Both the position numbers and the translations under genes were made by a program. A stretch of DNA of 31,200 nucleotides, from NCBI GenBank assembly GCA_002327315.1, contig DCVI01000052.1, positions 1-31,200 of the forward strand. The letters run 5' to 3'. This document shows positions 6,539 to 13,742 of this stretch, in pieces; within the stretch, counting starts at the first letter, position 1, and each line of letters begins with the position of its first letter. This DNA is from Syntrophaceae bacterium UBA2192 (GTDB taxonomy: Bacteria > Desulfobacterota > Syntrophia > Syntrophales > UBA2192). The notes beneath the pieces are model-generated. The model was not told where the DNA came from. It worked only from the letters and a program-made list of their open reading frames with translations, and did not search any database.

Positions 6539-7834
6539 ATGACAGCGAAAAGACTCGTCGTTACGACATACACCGACGGTATCCTCGATCCCGGCGCGCC
6601 CATGCTCGGCCCGCTCAAAAACGGGGGCATCATAGAGGCCAACACCATGCCGGGATGCTGGGGCCCGATGATCACCCCGCAGCTTCGCGGCGGGCACGAG
6701 GTGACACAGCCTGTCTTTGTCGAGAACGCGGAAGCGGGCGACGCTGCGGTCATCCGGATCCGCGACATCAAGGTCGCTTCCATTGCCGCCGCATCCGGTG
6801 TTGACCGGATGATGGGCGATTATTTCAACGGGGATCCCTACGTGGCGAAGAAGTGTCCCCAGTGCGGCGCCATGCGTCCCGAGACGACCATCGAGGGGAT
6901 CGGGCAGGAGGCGGTGCGCTGCATCAATTGCGGCACAACGCTCAAGCCCTTTCAATTTGAACACGGTTACACGGCGACGTTCGACAAGGCCGGCAAGGTC
7001 AGCATAACCGTCGACAGGAAAACGGCGGAACTCATCGCAAAAGATGCGAGAAACTACGCGAAGCTCTCGGAGAGCTGCCGGCAGCATCCGATTCTTCTCT
7101 TTGCGCCCCATGACATGCCGGGGGTGATTTCCCGCATGAGACCCTTCATGGGCCAGCTCGGGACGACCCCGTCCATCCCGATGCCCGATTCTCACAACGC
7201 CGGCGATTTCGGTGTCTTCCTCGTCGGGGCGCCCCACGAGTACGCGCTCACGTCCGAACAGCTCGAGCAACGAACGGACGGGCACATGGATATCGACGCC
7301 GCCAGGAAAGGCGCGATCGTCGTGGCGCCCGTGAAAGTTCCCGGTGCCGGCATCTACATGGGAGACATGCACGCACTCCAGGGCGACGGGGAAATCGCCG
7401 GGCACACGATCGATGTCGCCGGCATCGTCACCCTCCAGGTCAATCTCATCAAGGGCCGCACCCTCGAGGGTCCGGTGTTGTTCCCCCTGGCCGAAGACCT
7501 TCCGTATCTTGCGCGGCCCATCACAGCGGCTGAAAGGAAGCGGGCCCTGGCCCTGGCGAAAAAATGGGGGATCCGTCGCCTCGAAGAAACGGCTCCCATT
7601 TCAGTTGTCGGTACGGGAGCCGACCTCAACAAGGCAACCGAGTGCGGGCTGCAACGGGCGGCAAAGCTTCTCGACATGAGCGTCGGGGAAGTCAGAAACC
7701 GCGCTACGATCACGGGGGCCATTGAAATCGGCCGCCTTCCGGGAGTGGTCCAGGTCACCTTCCTGGCGCCTCTCGACAAGCTGAAGAGCGCAGGGCTGCT
7801 GCCCCTGGCCCGTGAACAGTACGGTAAAGGGTAA
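6539..7834 (+). CDS. Acetamidase/formamidase-family amidase with zinc-ribbon insert
   Basis: Family enzymes hydrolyse short amides such as formamide and acetamide to ammonia and the acid. A textbook AAAGGAGGG at 6522-6530 selects the ATG at 6539 over the longer opening at 6482. The 431-aa protein shows FmdA/AmdA features: LGPLKNGGIIEANTMPGCWG, VFVENAEAGDAAVIRIRDI, IPMPDSHNAGDFG, VKVPGAGIYMGDMHALQGDG. Unusually, residues 106-131 hold CPQC and CINC pairs (Cys106, 109, 128, 131) that look like a zinc ribbon or rubredoxin knuckle. It may be a scaffold, or mark a subfamily with another substrate. No amide transporter or urease-type neighbours are present. Confidence 0.88.
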   Translation: MTAKRLVVTTYTDGILDPGAPMLGPLKNGGIIEANTMPGCWGPMITPQLRGGHEVTQPVFVENAEAGDAAVIRIRDIKVASIAAASGVDRMMGDYFNGDPYVAKKCPQCGAMRPETTIEGIGQEAVRCINCGTTLKPFQFEHGYTATFDKAGKVSITVDRKTAELIAKDARNYAKLSESCRQHPILLFAPHDMPGVISRMRPFMGQLGTTPSIPMPDSHNAGDFGVFLVGAPHEYALTSEQLEQRTDGHMDIDAARKGAIVVAPVKVPGAGIYMGDMHALQGDGEIAGHTIDVAGIVTLQVNLIKGRTLEGPVLFPLAEDLPYLARPITAAERKRALALAKKWGIRRLEETAPISVVGTGADLNKATECGLQRAAKLLDMSVGEVRNRATITGAIEIGRLPGVVQVTFLAPLDKLKSAGLLPLAREQYGKG

Positions 7835-7853
7835 ATTAAGGGGCTAGAGCAAC

Positions 7854-7884
7854 GGGGTCGGACTTGCATATTGAGATTGGCACC
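7854..7884 (+). repeat. 31-nt intergenic repeat, copy
   Basis: It begins ggggtcggacttgcatatt and ends gagattggcacc. It matches the copy at 10762-10792 at 25 of 31 positions without gaps. It lies 20 nt after the amidase stop codon. Confidence 0.65.
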
Positions 7885-7937
7885 TATCCAAGGTCAACGT
7901 TCAAGCTTGACTCCAGGGATTGCGTGTTGAGGAAGTA

Positions 7938-8123
7938 ATGGTCGAATACGGGCTCCTGGCGTCCAAATCGTCAGAGATCTTGTCGGGCATCATCGGGCAG
8001 ATGCAGGGCCTGTGGGATGCAATTCCGTTTGGGTCGCCCGTTGCGATTGGGGCGGGTATTGCTGCGGTGTTCTACCTCTTATTTCGAAAGCGGCGATGCG
8101 GGAAAAAGTATGCAATGGGATAG
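7938..8123 (+). CDS. Small single-span membrane protein
   Basis: A 61-aa open frame from ATG 7938, with GAGGAA close upstream; an in-frame TTG at 7920 would give 67 aa. Sequence: an amphipathic first half (YGLLASKSSEILSGIIGQMQ), then one membrane segment (GSPVAIGAGIAAVFYLLF) and a basic tail RKRRCGKK, which suggests an N-out/C-in orientation. I do not recognise the family. It is 38 nt upstream of another small membrane protein, and the two may be coexpressed. Confidence 0.5.
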   Translation: MVEYGLLASKSSEILSGIIGQMQGLWDAIPFGSPVAIGAGIAAVFYLLFRKRRCGKKYAMG

Positions 8124-8161
8124 GAAATGTAACAGCCCAGGCTTCAGGAGTCATACTCTGC

Positions 8162-8530
8162 ATGTACGAACATAGACGCGACCCCCTGCTGACTGCTGCA
8201 AAATTCAAGCGACGGCTCGTCCATCATGCCGGTATAGCCATGGGCATCGTCACCGGGTCTTTAGCGATGGGGGTCATCGGTTTTCACTTTCTGGCCGACC
8301 TGGCCTGGATTGACGCTTTGTTGAATGCAGCAATGCTTTTAGGTGGAATGGGCCCGGTAGGCGATTTGCAGGACTGGTCTGCCGCGGGGAAGATCTTCGC
8401 TTCCTTCTATGCCCTCTATTCCGGCATTATCTTCCTGATTGTCGCCGGTCTGCTGTTTGCCCCGGTATTCCACCGCTTTCTGCATCGCTTTCATCTGGAA
8501 TTGACCGATAAAAAAACGAAAAGCTCTTGA
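8162..8530 (+). CDS. Small two-span membrane protein (K+ channel-like pore segment)
   Basis: The ATG at 8162 has CAGGAG about 11 nt upstream; the frame is open from 8012, but that stretch is not protein-like. The 122-aa protein starts MYEHRRDPLL, has a first membrane helix (HHAGIAMGIVTGSLAMGVIGF), a re-entrant-like loop WIDALLNAAMLLGGMGP, a second helix (FYALYSGIIFLIVAGLLFAP) and a basic His-rich end (HRFLHRFHLE). This layout is familiar from short proteins often labelled two-pore-domain potassium channel family; GGMGP sits where the selectivity filter would be but is not the TVGYG consensus. Transport activity is therefore unproven. Confidence 0.75.
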   Translation: MYEHRRDPLLTAAKFKRRLVHHAGIAMGIVTGSLAMGVIGFHFLADLAWIDALLNAAMLLGGMGPVGDLQDWSAAGKIFASFYALYSGIIFLIVAGLLFAPVFHRFLHRFHLELTDKKTKSS

Positions 8531-8543
8531 GTGGAACCACACG

Positions 8544-9296
8544 ATGATGCAAAGACCGTCCACACGGACCAGCCGATTTCTGGAGCGAGGACTCTCGATT
8601 CTGTACGAGGACCGGGATATTCTGGTGGTGGATAAGCCCTCCGGGCTCTTGACGATGGGAACGGAGCGAGAGAAAGCGCGCACCGCCTACTTTTCCCTGG
8701 CCGAGTATGTCCGCAAGGGGGCTGCCAAGTCCCGGGCCCGTATCTTCATCGTCCACCGCCTGGACAGGGAGACCTCGGGGGTCCTCGTCTTCGCGAAGAC
8801 CGCCGGGGCAAAGGCCTGCTTGCAGCGCCGGTGGGACGAGACGAAGAAGCGCTATCTCGCCGTCGTGCATGGCCGGTGTGAGAAGCGCGCGGAGACCTTT
8901 ACGAGCTATCTGGCCGAGAACAGCGCGCACGGCGTGTACTCCACCGTTGATCCCAGGAAGGGCAAAAGGGCGCAGACAGCGTATACCGTGCTCAAGGAGA
9001 CGAAGGACTTTACCTTACTGGACGTGGAATTGCTGACGGGCAGGAAGCACCAGATCCGCGTCCATCTGGCGGATCGGGGCCACCCGGTGGTGGGCGATAA
9101 GAGGTATGGCAAAGCGGACGCGACGCACAGACGGCTGGCACTGCATGCCAGATCCCTTTCCTTCCGGCATCCCGTCAGCGGCGCGGCGCTCACGTTTGAA
9201 GCAGAGGCGCCCTCCTATTTCACAGAACTTGTCGGAAGTTTCGAGCACATGCTTGCTCAACAGATACCTGCAACGGACCCGGGCGCGCGCCGTTGA
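8544..9296 (+). CDS. RluA-family pseudouridine synthase
   Basis: It isomerises uridine to pseudouridine in rRNA or tRNA. The 250-aa protein has the RluA catalytic fold: motif I (ILYEDRDILVVDKPSGLL, residues ~19-36), motif II HRLDRETSG with the catalytic Asp74, and the C-terminal GRKHQIRVHLADRGHPVVGD block. There is no N-terminal S4 RNA-binding domain, as in RluA and TruC rather than RluC/RluD, so the target position cannot be named. The start at 8544 (or 8547) has no strong ribosome binding site and lies 13 nt after the preceding membrane-protein gene, consistent with translational coupling. Confidence 0.93.
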   Translation: MMQRPSTRTSRFLERGLSILYEDRDILVVDKPSGLLTMGTEREKARTAYFSLAEYVRKGAAKSRARIFIVHRLDRETSGVLVFAKTAGAKACLQRRWDETKKRYLAVVHGRCEKRAETFTSYLAENSAHGVYSTVDPRKGKRAQTAYTVLKETKDFTLLDVELLTGRKHQIRVHLADRGHPVVGDKRYGKADATHRRLALHARSLSFRHPVSGAALTFEAEAPSYFTELVGSFEHMLAQQIPATDPGARR

Positions 9297-9349
9297 GGGA
9301 TGGCGTTATGCACCCATATGAGTCCGATCAGCTCAAGTGATGGTGACGG

Positions 9350-9925
9350 ATGAAGCGCTGCGACTGGGCCAATGGAGGCGCACTCGAGCAGTCCTATCAT
9401 GATCATGAATGGGGTGTGGAAATCCACTATGACAGGATGCTGTTCGAGTTCCTTGTTCTGGAAGGCGCACAGGCGGGATTAAGCTGGTCTGCGATCCTCA
9501 GAAAGCGGGAAGGGTACAGAAGAGCTTTTGATAATTTCGACGTCCGGAAAGTCTCCAGATACTCTGAGAATACCGTATCCCGGCTGCTCACCAATCCTGA
9601 GATCATTAGAAACAGGCTCAAAATCAACGCGGCGATCACCAACGCCAGGGCATTTCTGCAGGTTCAAAAGGAGTTTGGAAGTTTTGACTGCTACGTCTGG
9701 CAATTCGTTCATGGAAAACCGATCCGGAATTCATGGAGAAAGATGGCGGATATTCCCTCCAGCACCCCGGAATCCGTTGCCATGAGCAAGGATCTGCGGA
9801 AAAGAGGGTTCAAGTTCGTCGGGCCGACAATTTGTTACGCCTTCATGCAGGCAGTAGGCATGGTCAATGATCATGTCGTAGACTGTTTCAGGTACAGGGA
9901 ACTCAAGAACAAGAGGAAAGCATAA
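9350..9925 (+). CDS. tag: DNA-3-methyladenine glycosylase I
   Basis: It removes N3-methyladenine from alkylated DNA, starting base-excision repair. The 191-aa protein aligns by position with E. coli Tag: zinc ligands Cys4, His17, His175 and Cys179 fall at the same numbers, Glu38 (LVLEGAQAGLSW) is at the catalytic/base-recognition position, and the GFKFVGPTICYAFMQAVGMV block precedes the last zinc motif HVVDC. Length equals the family norm. It follows the pseudouridine synthase by 53 nt without a clear ribosome binding site. No adaptive-response partner (ada, alkB) is in view. Confidence 0.96.
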   Translation: MKRCDWANGGALEQSYHDHEWGVEIHYDRMLFEFLVLEGAQAGLSWSAILRKREGYRRAFDNFDVRKVSRYSENTVSRLLTNPEIIRNRLKINAAITNARAFLQVQKEFGSFDCYVWQFVHGKPIRNSWRKMADIPSSTPESVAMSKDLRKRGFKFVGPTICYAFMQAVGMVNDHVVDCFRYRELKNKRKA

Positions 9926-10052
9926 CGAGTCGCTTCACCTGCTCGTCGAAAAAAATGGAAGCAAGAGCAATAAAATGTCATGATGAATACGGGCAAATAA
10001 TAATCGGGAAATAAGGAGACACATGCAAAATAGAGAAGCAGGAGGCATACGA

Positions 10053-10718
10053 ATGGAGTTACGAGACATGAGCAAGATGCGAGCAATCGGAAGGATGGTA
10101 ATGTCAGGGATCCTGGCGGCGGGTATTTCAGTTCTTTTGGCGGGGAGTGTCCTTGCGCACTGTGACACCACCAGCGGACCGATCATCCCGGAAGCCAGGG
10201 CTGCCTTGAATAGTGGCGACGTGACCCCTGTTCTGAAGTGGGTCAAGAAGGAGAACGAAGCGGAGATCGGGGCGGCATTTGCAAAAGCCGTCGCGGTTCG
10301 AGCCAAGGGGCCGGAGGCGAGGGAACTGGCCGATCAGTACTTCCTCGAAACCCTCATTCGGCTCCACCGTGCAGGCGAAGATGCCCCGTACAGCGGCATC
10401 AAGGACGAACCGGTTGCACCGATCGTCGCGTTAGCCGACAAGTCCCTTGCAGACGGTTCCGCTGACGAGATGGTCAAGAGGATGAGCGACCATATGGCCA
10501 AGGGTGTCAAAGAAAAGTTCAATAAAGCGTTCGAAGCCAGGAAGTTGAAGGATAAGAGCGTCGAAGCGGGCCGTGAGTATGTGGAGGCCTACGTGGCCTA
10601 TACGCATTATATCGAAGGGATCCACGCCGCCATCAAGTCCGCAGGCGGTCATCACCATGCCGGCGCTGCCGCGAGTTCTGCTCCCGCCGCCACGGAGCAC
10701 AAAGAGCATAAGAAGTAA
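10053..10718 (+). CDS. Exported DUF6448-like protein with His-rich tail
   Basis: Two starts compete: ATG 10023 after TAAGGAGAC, and ATG 10053 after a canonical AGGAGG at about 10041-10046; I prefer the second because it leaves a more usual signal peptide (RMVMSGILAAGISVLLAGSVLA, cleavage before HCDTT). The mature protein starts AHCDTTSGPIIPEARAAL, continues with WVKKENEAEIGAAFAKAVAV and YFLETLIRLHRAGEDAPYSG, and near the end has AGREYVEAYVAYTHYIEGIH. This layout is known from DUF6448 proteins, a helical periplasmic family of unknown function. The end GGHHHAG...EHKEHKK is His/Lys-rich and might bind metal. Single-gene unit. Confidence 0.88.
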   Translation: MELRDMSKMRAIGRMVMSGILAAGISVLLAGSVLAHCDTTSGPIIPEARAALNSGDVTPVLKWVKKENEAEIGAAFAKAVAVRAKGPEARELADQYFLETLIRLHRAGEDAPYSGIKDEPVAPIVALADKSLADGSADEMVKRMSDHMAKGVKEKFNKAFEARKLKDKSVEAGREYVEAYVAYTHYIEGIHAAIKSAGGHHHAGAAASSAPAATEHKEHKK

Positions 10719-10761
10719 CAAGCGAACCAACAGGCTGATGATCCCTGAAAGGACAAACAAC

Positions 10762-10792
10762 GGGGTTAGACTTGGATATTGCGATTCGGACC
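10762..10792 (+). repeat. 31-nt intergenic repeat, copy
   Basis: It begins ggggttagacttggatatt and ends gcgattcggacc, the same 31-nt layout as the copies at 7854 and 11320. It lies between the DUF6448-like gene and the hotdog thioesterase gene. Confidence 0.65.
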
Positions 10793-10838
10793 AGAACCAA
10801 TGGGTTCCCCCGGGGATCCTTTAAAGAAGGAGTGAGTT

Positions 10839-11300
10839 GTGGAGAAAAAAGCCTTTCAGGATTACTACCCCGATGAATTTGCGCATTGTTACGGTTGCGG
10901 GCGGCTCAATGACGAGGGGCTGCACATCAAGAGCTACTGGGACGGCGAGGAGAGCGTCTGTCATTATACGCCCAAGCCGTATTATACGGGGGGTGTTCCC
11001 GGATATGCCTACGGCGGTATCATCGCCTCCCTGATCGATTGTCATGGAGCCGCTACGGCTTCGGCAGCGAAATTACGGGAGGAGGGGGTTGCCCTGGGGG
11101 AGAAACCTCTTCCACGCTTTGTCGCGGCATCCCTGAAAGTGGATTATCTGAAGCCGACGCCGCTGGGAACGACCCTCGAGTTGAGGGGAAGGATCCTGGA
11201 GATCAAGGGCCGTAAAGTCACGGTGAGCGTGACATTGTCCGCGGAAGGCGTTGTCTGCGCAAAAGGCGGGGAAATCCTGATACAGATTCCGGATAAATGA
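10839..11300 (+). CDS. Hotdog-fold thioesterase (PaaI/4HBT superfamily)
   Basis: Probably hydrolyses an acyl-CoA thioester; the substrate is unknown. The start is GTG at 10839 with AAGGAG about 7 nt upstream. Residues 15-21 (CYGCGRL) hold two cysteines often seen in this subfamily. The hotdog core helix is GYAYGGIIASLIDCHGAATA, followed by the strand ASLKVDYLKPTPLGTTLELRG and the C-terminal strands KVTVSVTLSAEGVVCAKGGE. At 153 aa it is typical of the fold. It is a separate gene from the second PaaI-type thioesterase at 23970. Confidence 0.88.
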   Translation: MEKKAFQDYYPDEFAHCYGCGRLNDEGLHIKSYWDGEESVCHYTPKPYYTGGVPGYAYGGIIASLIDCHGAATASAAKLREEGVALGEKPLPRFVAASLKVDYLKPTPLGTTLELRGRILEIKGRKVTVSVTLSAEGVVCAKGGEILIQIPDK

Positions 11301-11319
11301 GAGAAAAGCGGAAAACACC

Positions 11320-11350
11320 GGGCTCAGCCTGAAATATTGAGATTCGTGCC
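11320..11350 (+). repeat. 31-nt intergenic repeat, copy
   Basis: It begins gggctcagcctgaaatatt and ends gagattcgtgcc, aligned without gaps to the copies at 7854 and 10762. It sits between the converging ends of the thioesterase gene and a minus strand membrane-protein gene. Confidence 0.6.
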
Positions 11351-11364
11351 CTGTTTCCGGATGC

Positions 11365-11565
11365 TCAGAGCACCCAGGGCAGGACGGTCAGGACCACCCC
11401 CACGAGCACCATGATATAGACGCTGGAGACGAAATAAGGAAAGATGCAGAGAACGATTCCGGCGAGCAAAGGAAGAGCCGCCTGCTGCTTTTTGCCATAG
11501 ACAAAATAACCCATGCCGATAGATCCAAAGAGGATCGAGAAAATCAGTGTGGTCCCGAAATCCAT
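11365..11565 (-). CDS. Small two- or three-span membrane protein
   Basis: A 66-aa hydrophobic protein; its minus strand ATG is preceded by AGGAG with 8-nt spacing. Sequence begins MDFGTTLIFSILFGSIGMGY, then FVYGKKQQAALPLLAGIVLC, ending in a Val/Leu-rich segment. I recognise near-identical openings in short conserved proteobacterial proteins that are sometimes labelled amino-acid transport protein, but function has not been shown. The charged GKKQQ loop probably faces the cytoplasm. It is divergent from the brnTA operon. Confidence 0.75.
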   Translation of the reverse strand: MDFGTTLIFSILFGSIGMGYFVYGKKQQAALPLLAGIVLCIFPYFVSSVYIMVLVGVVLTVLPWVL

Positions 11566-11766
11566 GGACGCGCTCCTGCAGGCGTGTTGTGGATGCTCCC
11601 GTAACTAATATCGGTTTTTTCTTCCACAAGCTGAAGCTCCGATGAAGCCAGGCCCCCCGGTATGGCAAGGGGCCGAATCTCGACAAGTGGCAATACGGAT
11701 TGGATAAAGAAGGCATTTTGATGTACCTGTCGGAAATCTGCACCACTTTGTAAATACAAATAGCCA

Positions 11767-11792
11767 TATAATAGTATTGCATTCATATTGCA
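11767..11792 (+). promoter_or_regulatory. Candidate brnTA promoter with direct-repeat operator
   Basis: TATAAT at 11767-11772 lies 40 nt before the brnT ATG and is a perfect -10 box; I saw no good -35 hexamer. The 7-mer tattgca occurs at 11775-11781 and 11786-11792, exactly 11 nt apart, just downstream of the box. Ribbon-helix-helix antitoxins such as BrnA repress their own operons through short repeats, so this is a reasonable operator candidate. Confidence 0.4.
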
Positions 11793-11811
11793 CTTCGGAT
11801 AATCTCTCTTC

Positions 11812-12102
11812 ATGGAAAAGCCGACATTCGACTGGGACGAGAAAAAAGACGTAGAGAATCAGTGCAAGCACGGCGTCTCCTTTTCTCTGGCCCAGCGTGC
11901 TTTTCTCGACCCATCGCGCGTGATCGTAGAGGATGTCAGCCACAGCAGTGACGAAGACCGCTTCTATTGTATAGGCAAGGTCAACGAAGGAATCGTCACG
12001 GTACGCTTTACATACAGGGGTGACGTCATTCGGATCATCGGCGCGGGACACTGGAGAAAGGGGAAACGAATTTATGAAAAAGAAAATAGAATACACCGAT
12101 GA
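11812..12102 (+). CDS. brnT: BrnT-type ribonuclease toxin
   Basis: Toxin of a type II toxin-antitoxin pair; family members are RelE-fold ribonucleases that cleave RNA when free of BrnA. The 96-aa protein shows the family pattern: FDWDEKKDVENQCKHGVSFS at the start, an AFLDPSRVIVEDVSHSSDED segment, FYCIGKVNEGIVTVRFTYRG, then IRIIGAGHWRKGKRIYE, where basic and aromatic residues form the active surface. The usual order (toxin first) and the overlap with brnA support the call. The start ATG has only a weak upstream site, which is common for these toxins. Confidence 0.92.
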   Translation: MEKPTFDWDEKKDVENQCKHGVSFSLAQRAFLDPSRVIVEDVSHSSDEDRFYCIGKVNEGIVTVRFTYRGDVIRIIGAGHWRKGKRIYEKENRIHR

Positions 12103-12313
12103 ACCGATGGGGGAAACGAGGGTCGTCAAAGACTTTCTTCCGCCACCGGAGAAGCTGGTATTGAAGGAAAGCAACGTGAAGATCACGATCTCGTTGAGCA
12201 AGGCCAGCGTCGATTTTTTCAAGAAAGAAGCGAAGAAGCACCATACCTCTTACCAGAAGATGATCCGAAGGGTCATTGATGTCTATACGGAAAAATACAA
12301 GAAAACGGCTTGA
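12074..12313 (+). CDS. brnA: BrnA-type antitoxin
   Basis: Antitoxin that binds BrnT and represses the operon. The ATG at 12074 (MKKKIEYTDEPMGETRVV) overlaps the toxin gene by 29 nt; the longer opening at 12020 is inside brnT. Residues ~18-32 (DFLPPPEKLVLKESN) form the toxin-binding linker. The C-terminal part, VKITISLSKASVDFFKKEAK followed by KHHTSYQKMIRRVIDVYTEK, is a ribbon-helix-helix DNA-binding fold. 79 aa is the usual size. Confidence 0.92.
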   Translation: MKKKIEYTDEPMGETRVVKDFLPPPEKLVLKESNVKITISLSKASVDFFKKEAKKHHTSYQKMIRRVIDVYTEKYKKTA

Positions 12314-12382
12314 AATCCGCGCTTCAACATGACCCGCAGGAAGACGACAGTAAAACAGCTTTTATCTGAAAGGTGAGCAGAC

Positions 12383-12964
12383 ATGAAAAAGTCACTGGGC
12401 GCCAAGACGATCCTGTACCCCATGCCCGTGCTGATCGTGGGGACCTATGATGCCGCGGGAAAACCGAATGCCATGACGGCCGCCTGGGGCGGCATCTGCT
12501 GCTCGAGCCCCTCCTGTGTGGCCGTTTCGCTGCGAAAGGCGACGTACACCCATGGGAATATCGTTCAGCAGGGCGGCTTTACGATCAACATCCCCTCCGA
12601 GGACTTTGCCGTCCAGGCCGACTACTTCGGCATGGTTTCGGGCAAGAAGGCGGACAAGTTTGCCGAGACCGGTCTGACGCCAATCCGCAGCACCCTGGTC
12701 AATGCGCCTTACATCAAGGAGTTCCCCCTCGTCCTGGAATGCAAGCTGGTTCATCAGATCGAGCTGGGACTGCACACGCAATTTGTCGGCGAGATCCTGG
12801 ACGTCAAGGCCGATGAGGATGTCCTGGACGACAACGGTGCGCTGGACGTGGAGGAGCTGAAACCCTTTTTCTTTGCCCCCGAGGCCGGTGCCTATTACGG
12901 CACGGGCAGGCGGCTGGGCGATGCCTTTTCGATCGGGCAGGCCGTGAAAAAGAAGGGCAAGTAA
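12383..12964 (+). CDS. Flavin reductase / flavoredoxin-like FMN-binding protein
   Basis: A flavin-reductase-domain split-barrel protein that binds FMN and probably carries electrons or reduces free flavin. AAGGTGAG upstream supports ATG 12383. The 193-aa sequence has ILYPMPVLIVGTYDAAGKPN, the FMN-phosphate region NAMTAAWGGICCSSPSCVAV and SLRKATYTHGNI, and the motif GGFTINIPSEDFAVQADYFG. It ends in a Lys-rich tail. Comparable proteins (flavoredoxins) are common in sulfate reducers and syntrophs. It follows brnA closely, but with its own ribosome binding site and no functional tie. Confidence 0.9.
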   Translation: MKKSLGAKTILYPMPVLIVGTYDAAGKPNAMTAAWGGICCSSPSCVAVSLRKATYTHGNIVQQGGFTINIPSEDFAVQADYFGMVSGKKADKFAETGLTPIRSTLVNAPYIKEFPLVLECKLVHQIELGLHTQFVGEILDVKADEDVLDDNGALDVEELKPFFFAPEAGAYYGTGRRLGDAFSIGQAVKKKGK

Positions 12965-13006
12965 CGGGGAGCTGCGGGTTCAGGTCTTGAACGGATAGGA
13001 GACGGC

Positions 13007-13699
13007 ATGAAAAAGGTCATCCGTATTGCCCTGTTGTCGGCGCTGCTGCTTCTGGCATGCACGCCCGAGGAGGTCGGCGTCCAGGTTGACACGGTCAAAG
13101 GGAAACTCGATAAAATATCGAATATCCCTGAAATGACGCGGCAGGATTTCAATGTGATGCGGTTCATCGGAGGCGCAAAATCCCTGCGCGAGCTCGAGCC
13201 CCAGCTGTTTATGAAAAACCGGTGGGAGCTGCTCACCGAGGCCGGGGAGAGGCCGCGAACCATCGTCAACGAGAAGGATGCTGACGAGATTATCGGTATT
13301 TTGTCCTACCAGGTAGTCGTGTCGGACAGCAACGTCGGTATCGTCACGGCCATCAACAAGGACAGTCTTCATGACGACAGAATCGGAAAGATCATTGTTT
13401 ACAGGACCTATGTCAAGTCGGACGGTCTCTATGGAATCCAGGTGTTTGCCACCGTAAACCATCCCGGCAAGGCGCTCATGTCGTACATCAATTGCCGCGA
13501 GGTTGCCCTGAAAGAGAATACCGTTGAGATGGTCAATGAAAATATCGCCCTGGATGAGGCCCTGACCAAGCACAGACGATGGATCACGCAGAAAGCGGAA
13601 GGCGGAAAAATATCGTCCCCCACACAGTCTTCACCTCCGAATAAATTATCGGATGATGAATTGCGGAAATTACCCCCATTGATGAGACTGGGCAGATAG
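13007..13699 (+). CDS. Hypothetical lipoprotein
   Basis: ATAGGAGACGGC before ATG 13007 is a good ribosome binding site. A lipoprotein signal peptide (MKKVIRIALLSALLLLAC) ends at Cys18. The mature protein (~212 aa) is soluble, with no family that I recognise. It includes an RWELLTEAGERPRTIVNEKD segment, a beta-rich middle (YQVVVSDSNVGIVTAINKD, IIVYRTYVKSDGLYGIQVFA) and a Ser/Pro-rich, probably disordered end. It lies 43 nt before the CoA-transferase gene in the same direction, so it may share a transcript, though no role in that pathway is evident. Confidence 0.8.
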   Translation: MKKVIRIALLSALLLLACTPEEVGVQVDTVKGKLDKISNIPEMTRQDFNVMRFIGGAKSLRELEPQLFMKNRWELLTEAGERPRTIVNEKDADEIIGILSYQVVVSDSNVGIVTAINKDSLHDDRIGKIIVYRTYVKSDGLYGIQVFATVNHPGKALMSYINCREVALKENTVEMVNENIALDEALTKHRRWITQKAEGGKISSPTQSSPPNKLSDDELRKLPPLMRLGR

Positions 13700-13742
13700 G
13701 ATCACCCCCGCGGGGTCAAGGGCCGGCAGGAAACAGGCAAAG

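Noticed and set aside
11671..11700. Possible reverse-strand copy of the 31-nt repeat (ggccgaatctcgacaagtgg)
   Set aside because: It needs a gap of about 4 nt and matches only in part; similarity is too weak to count.
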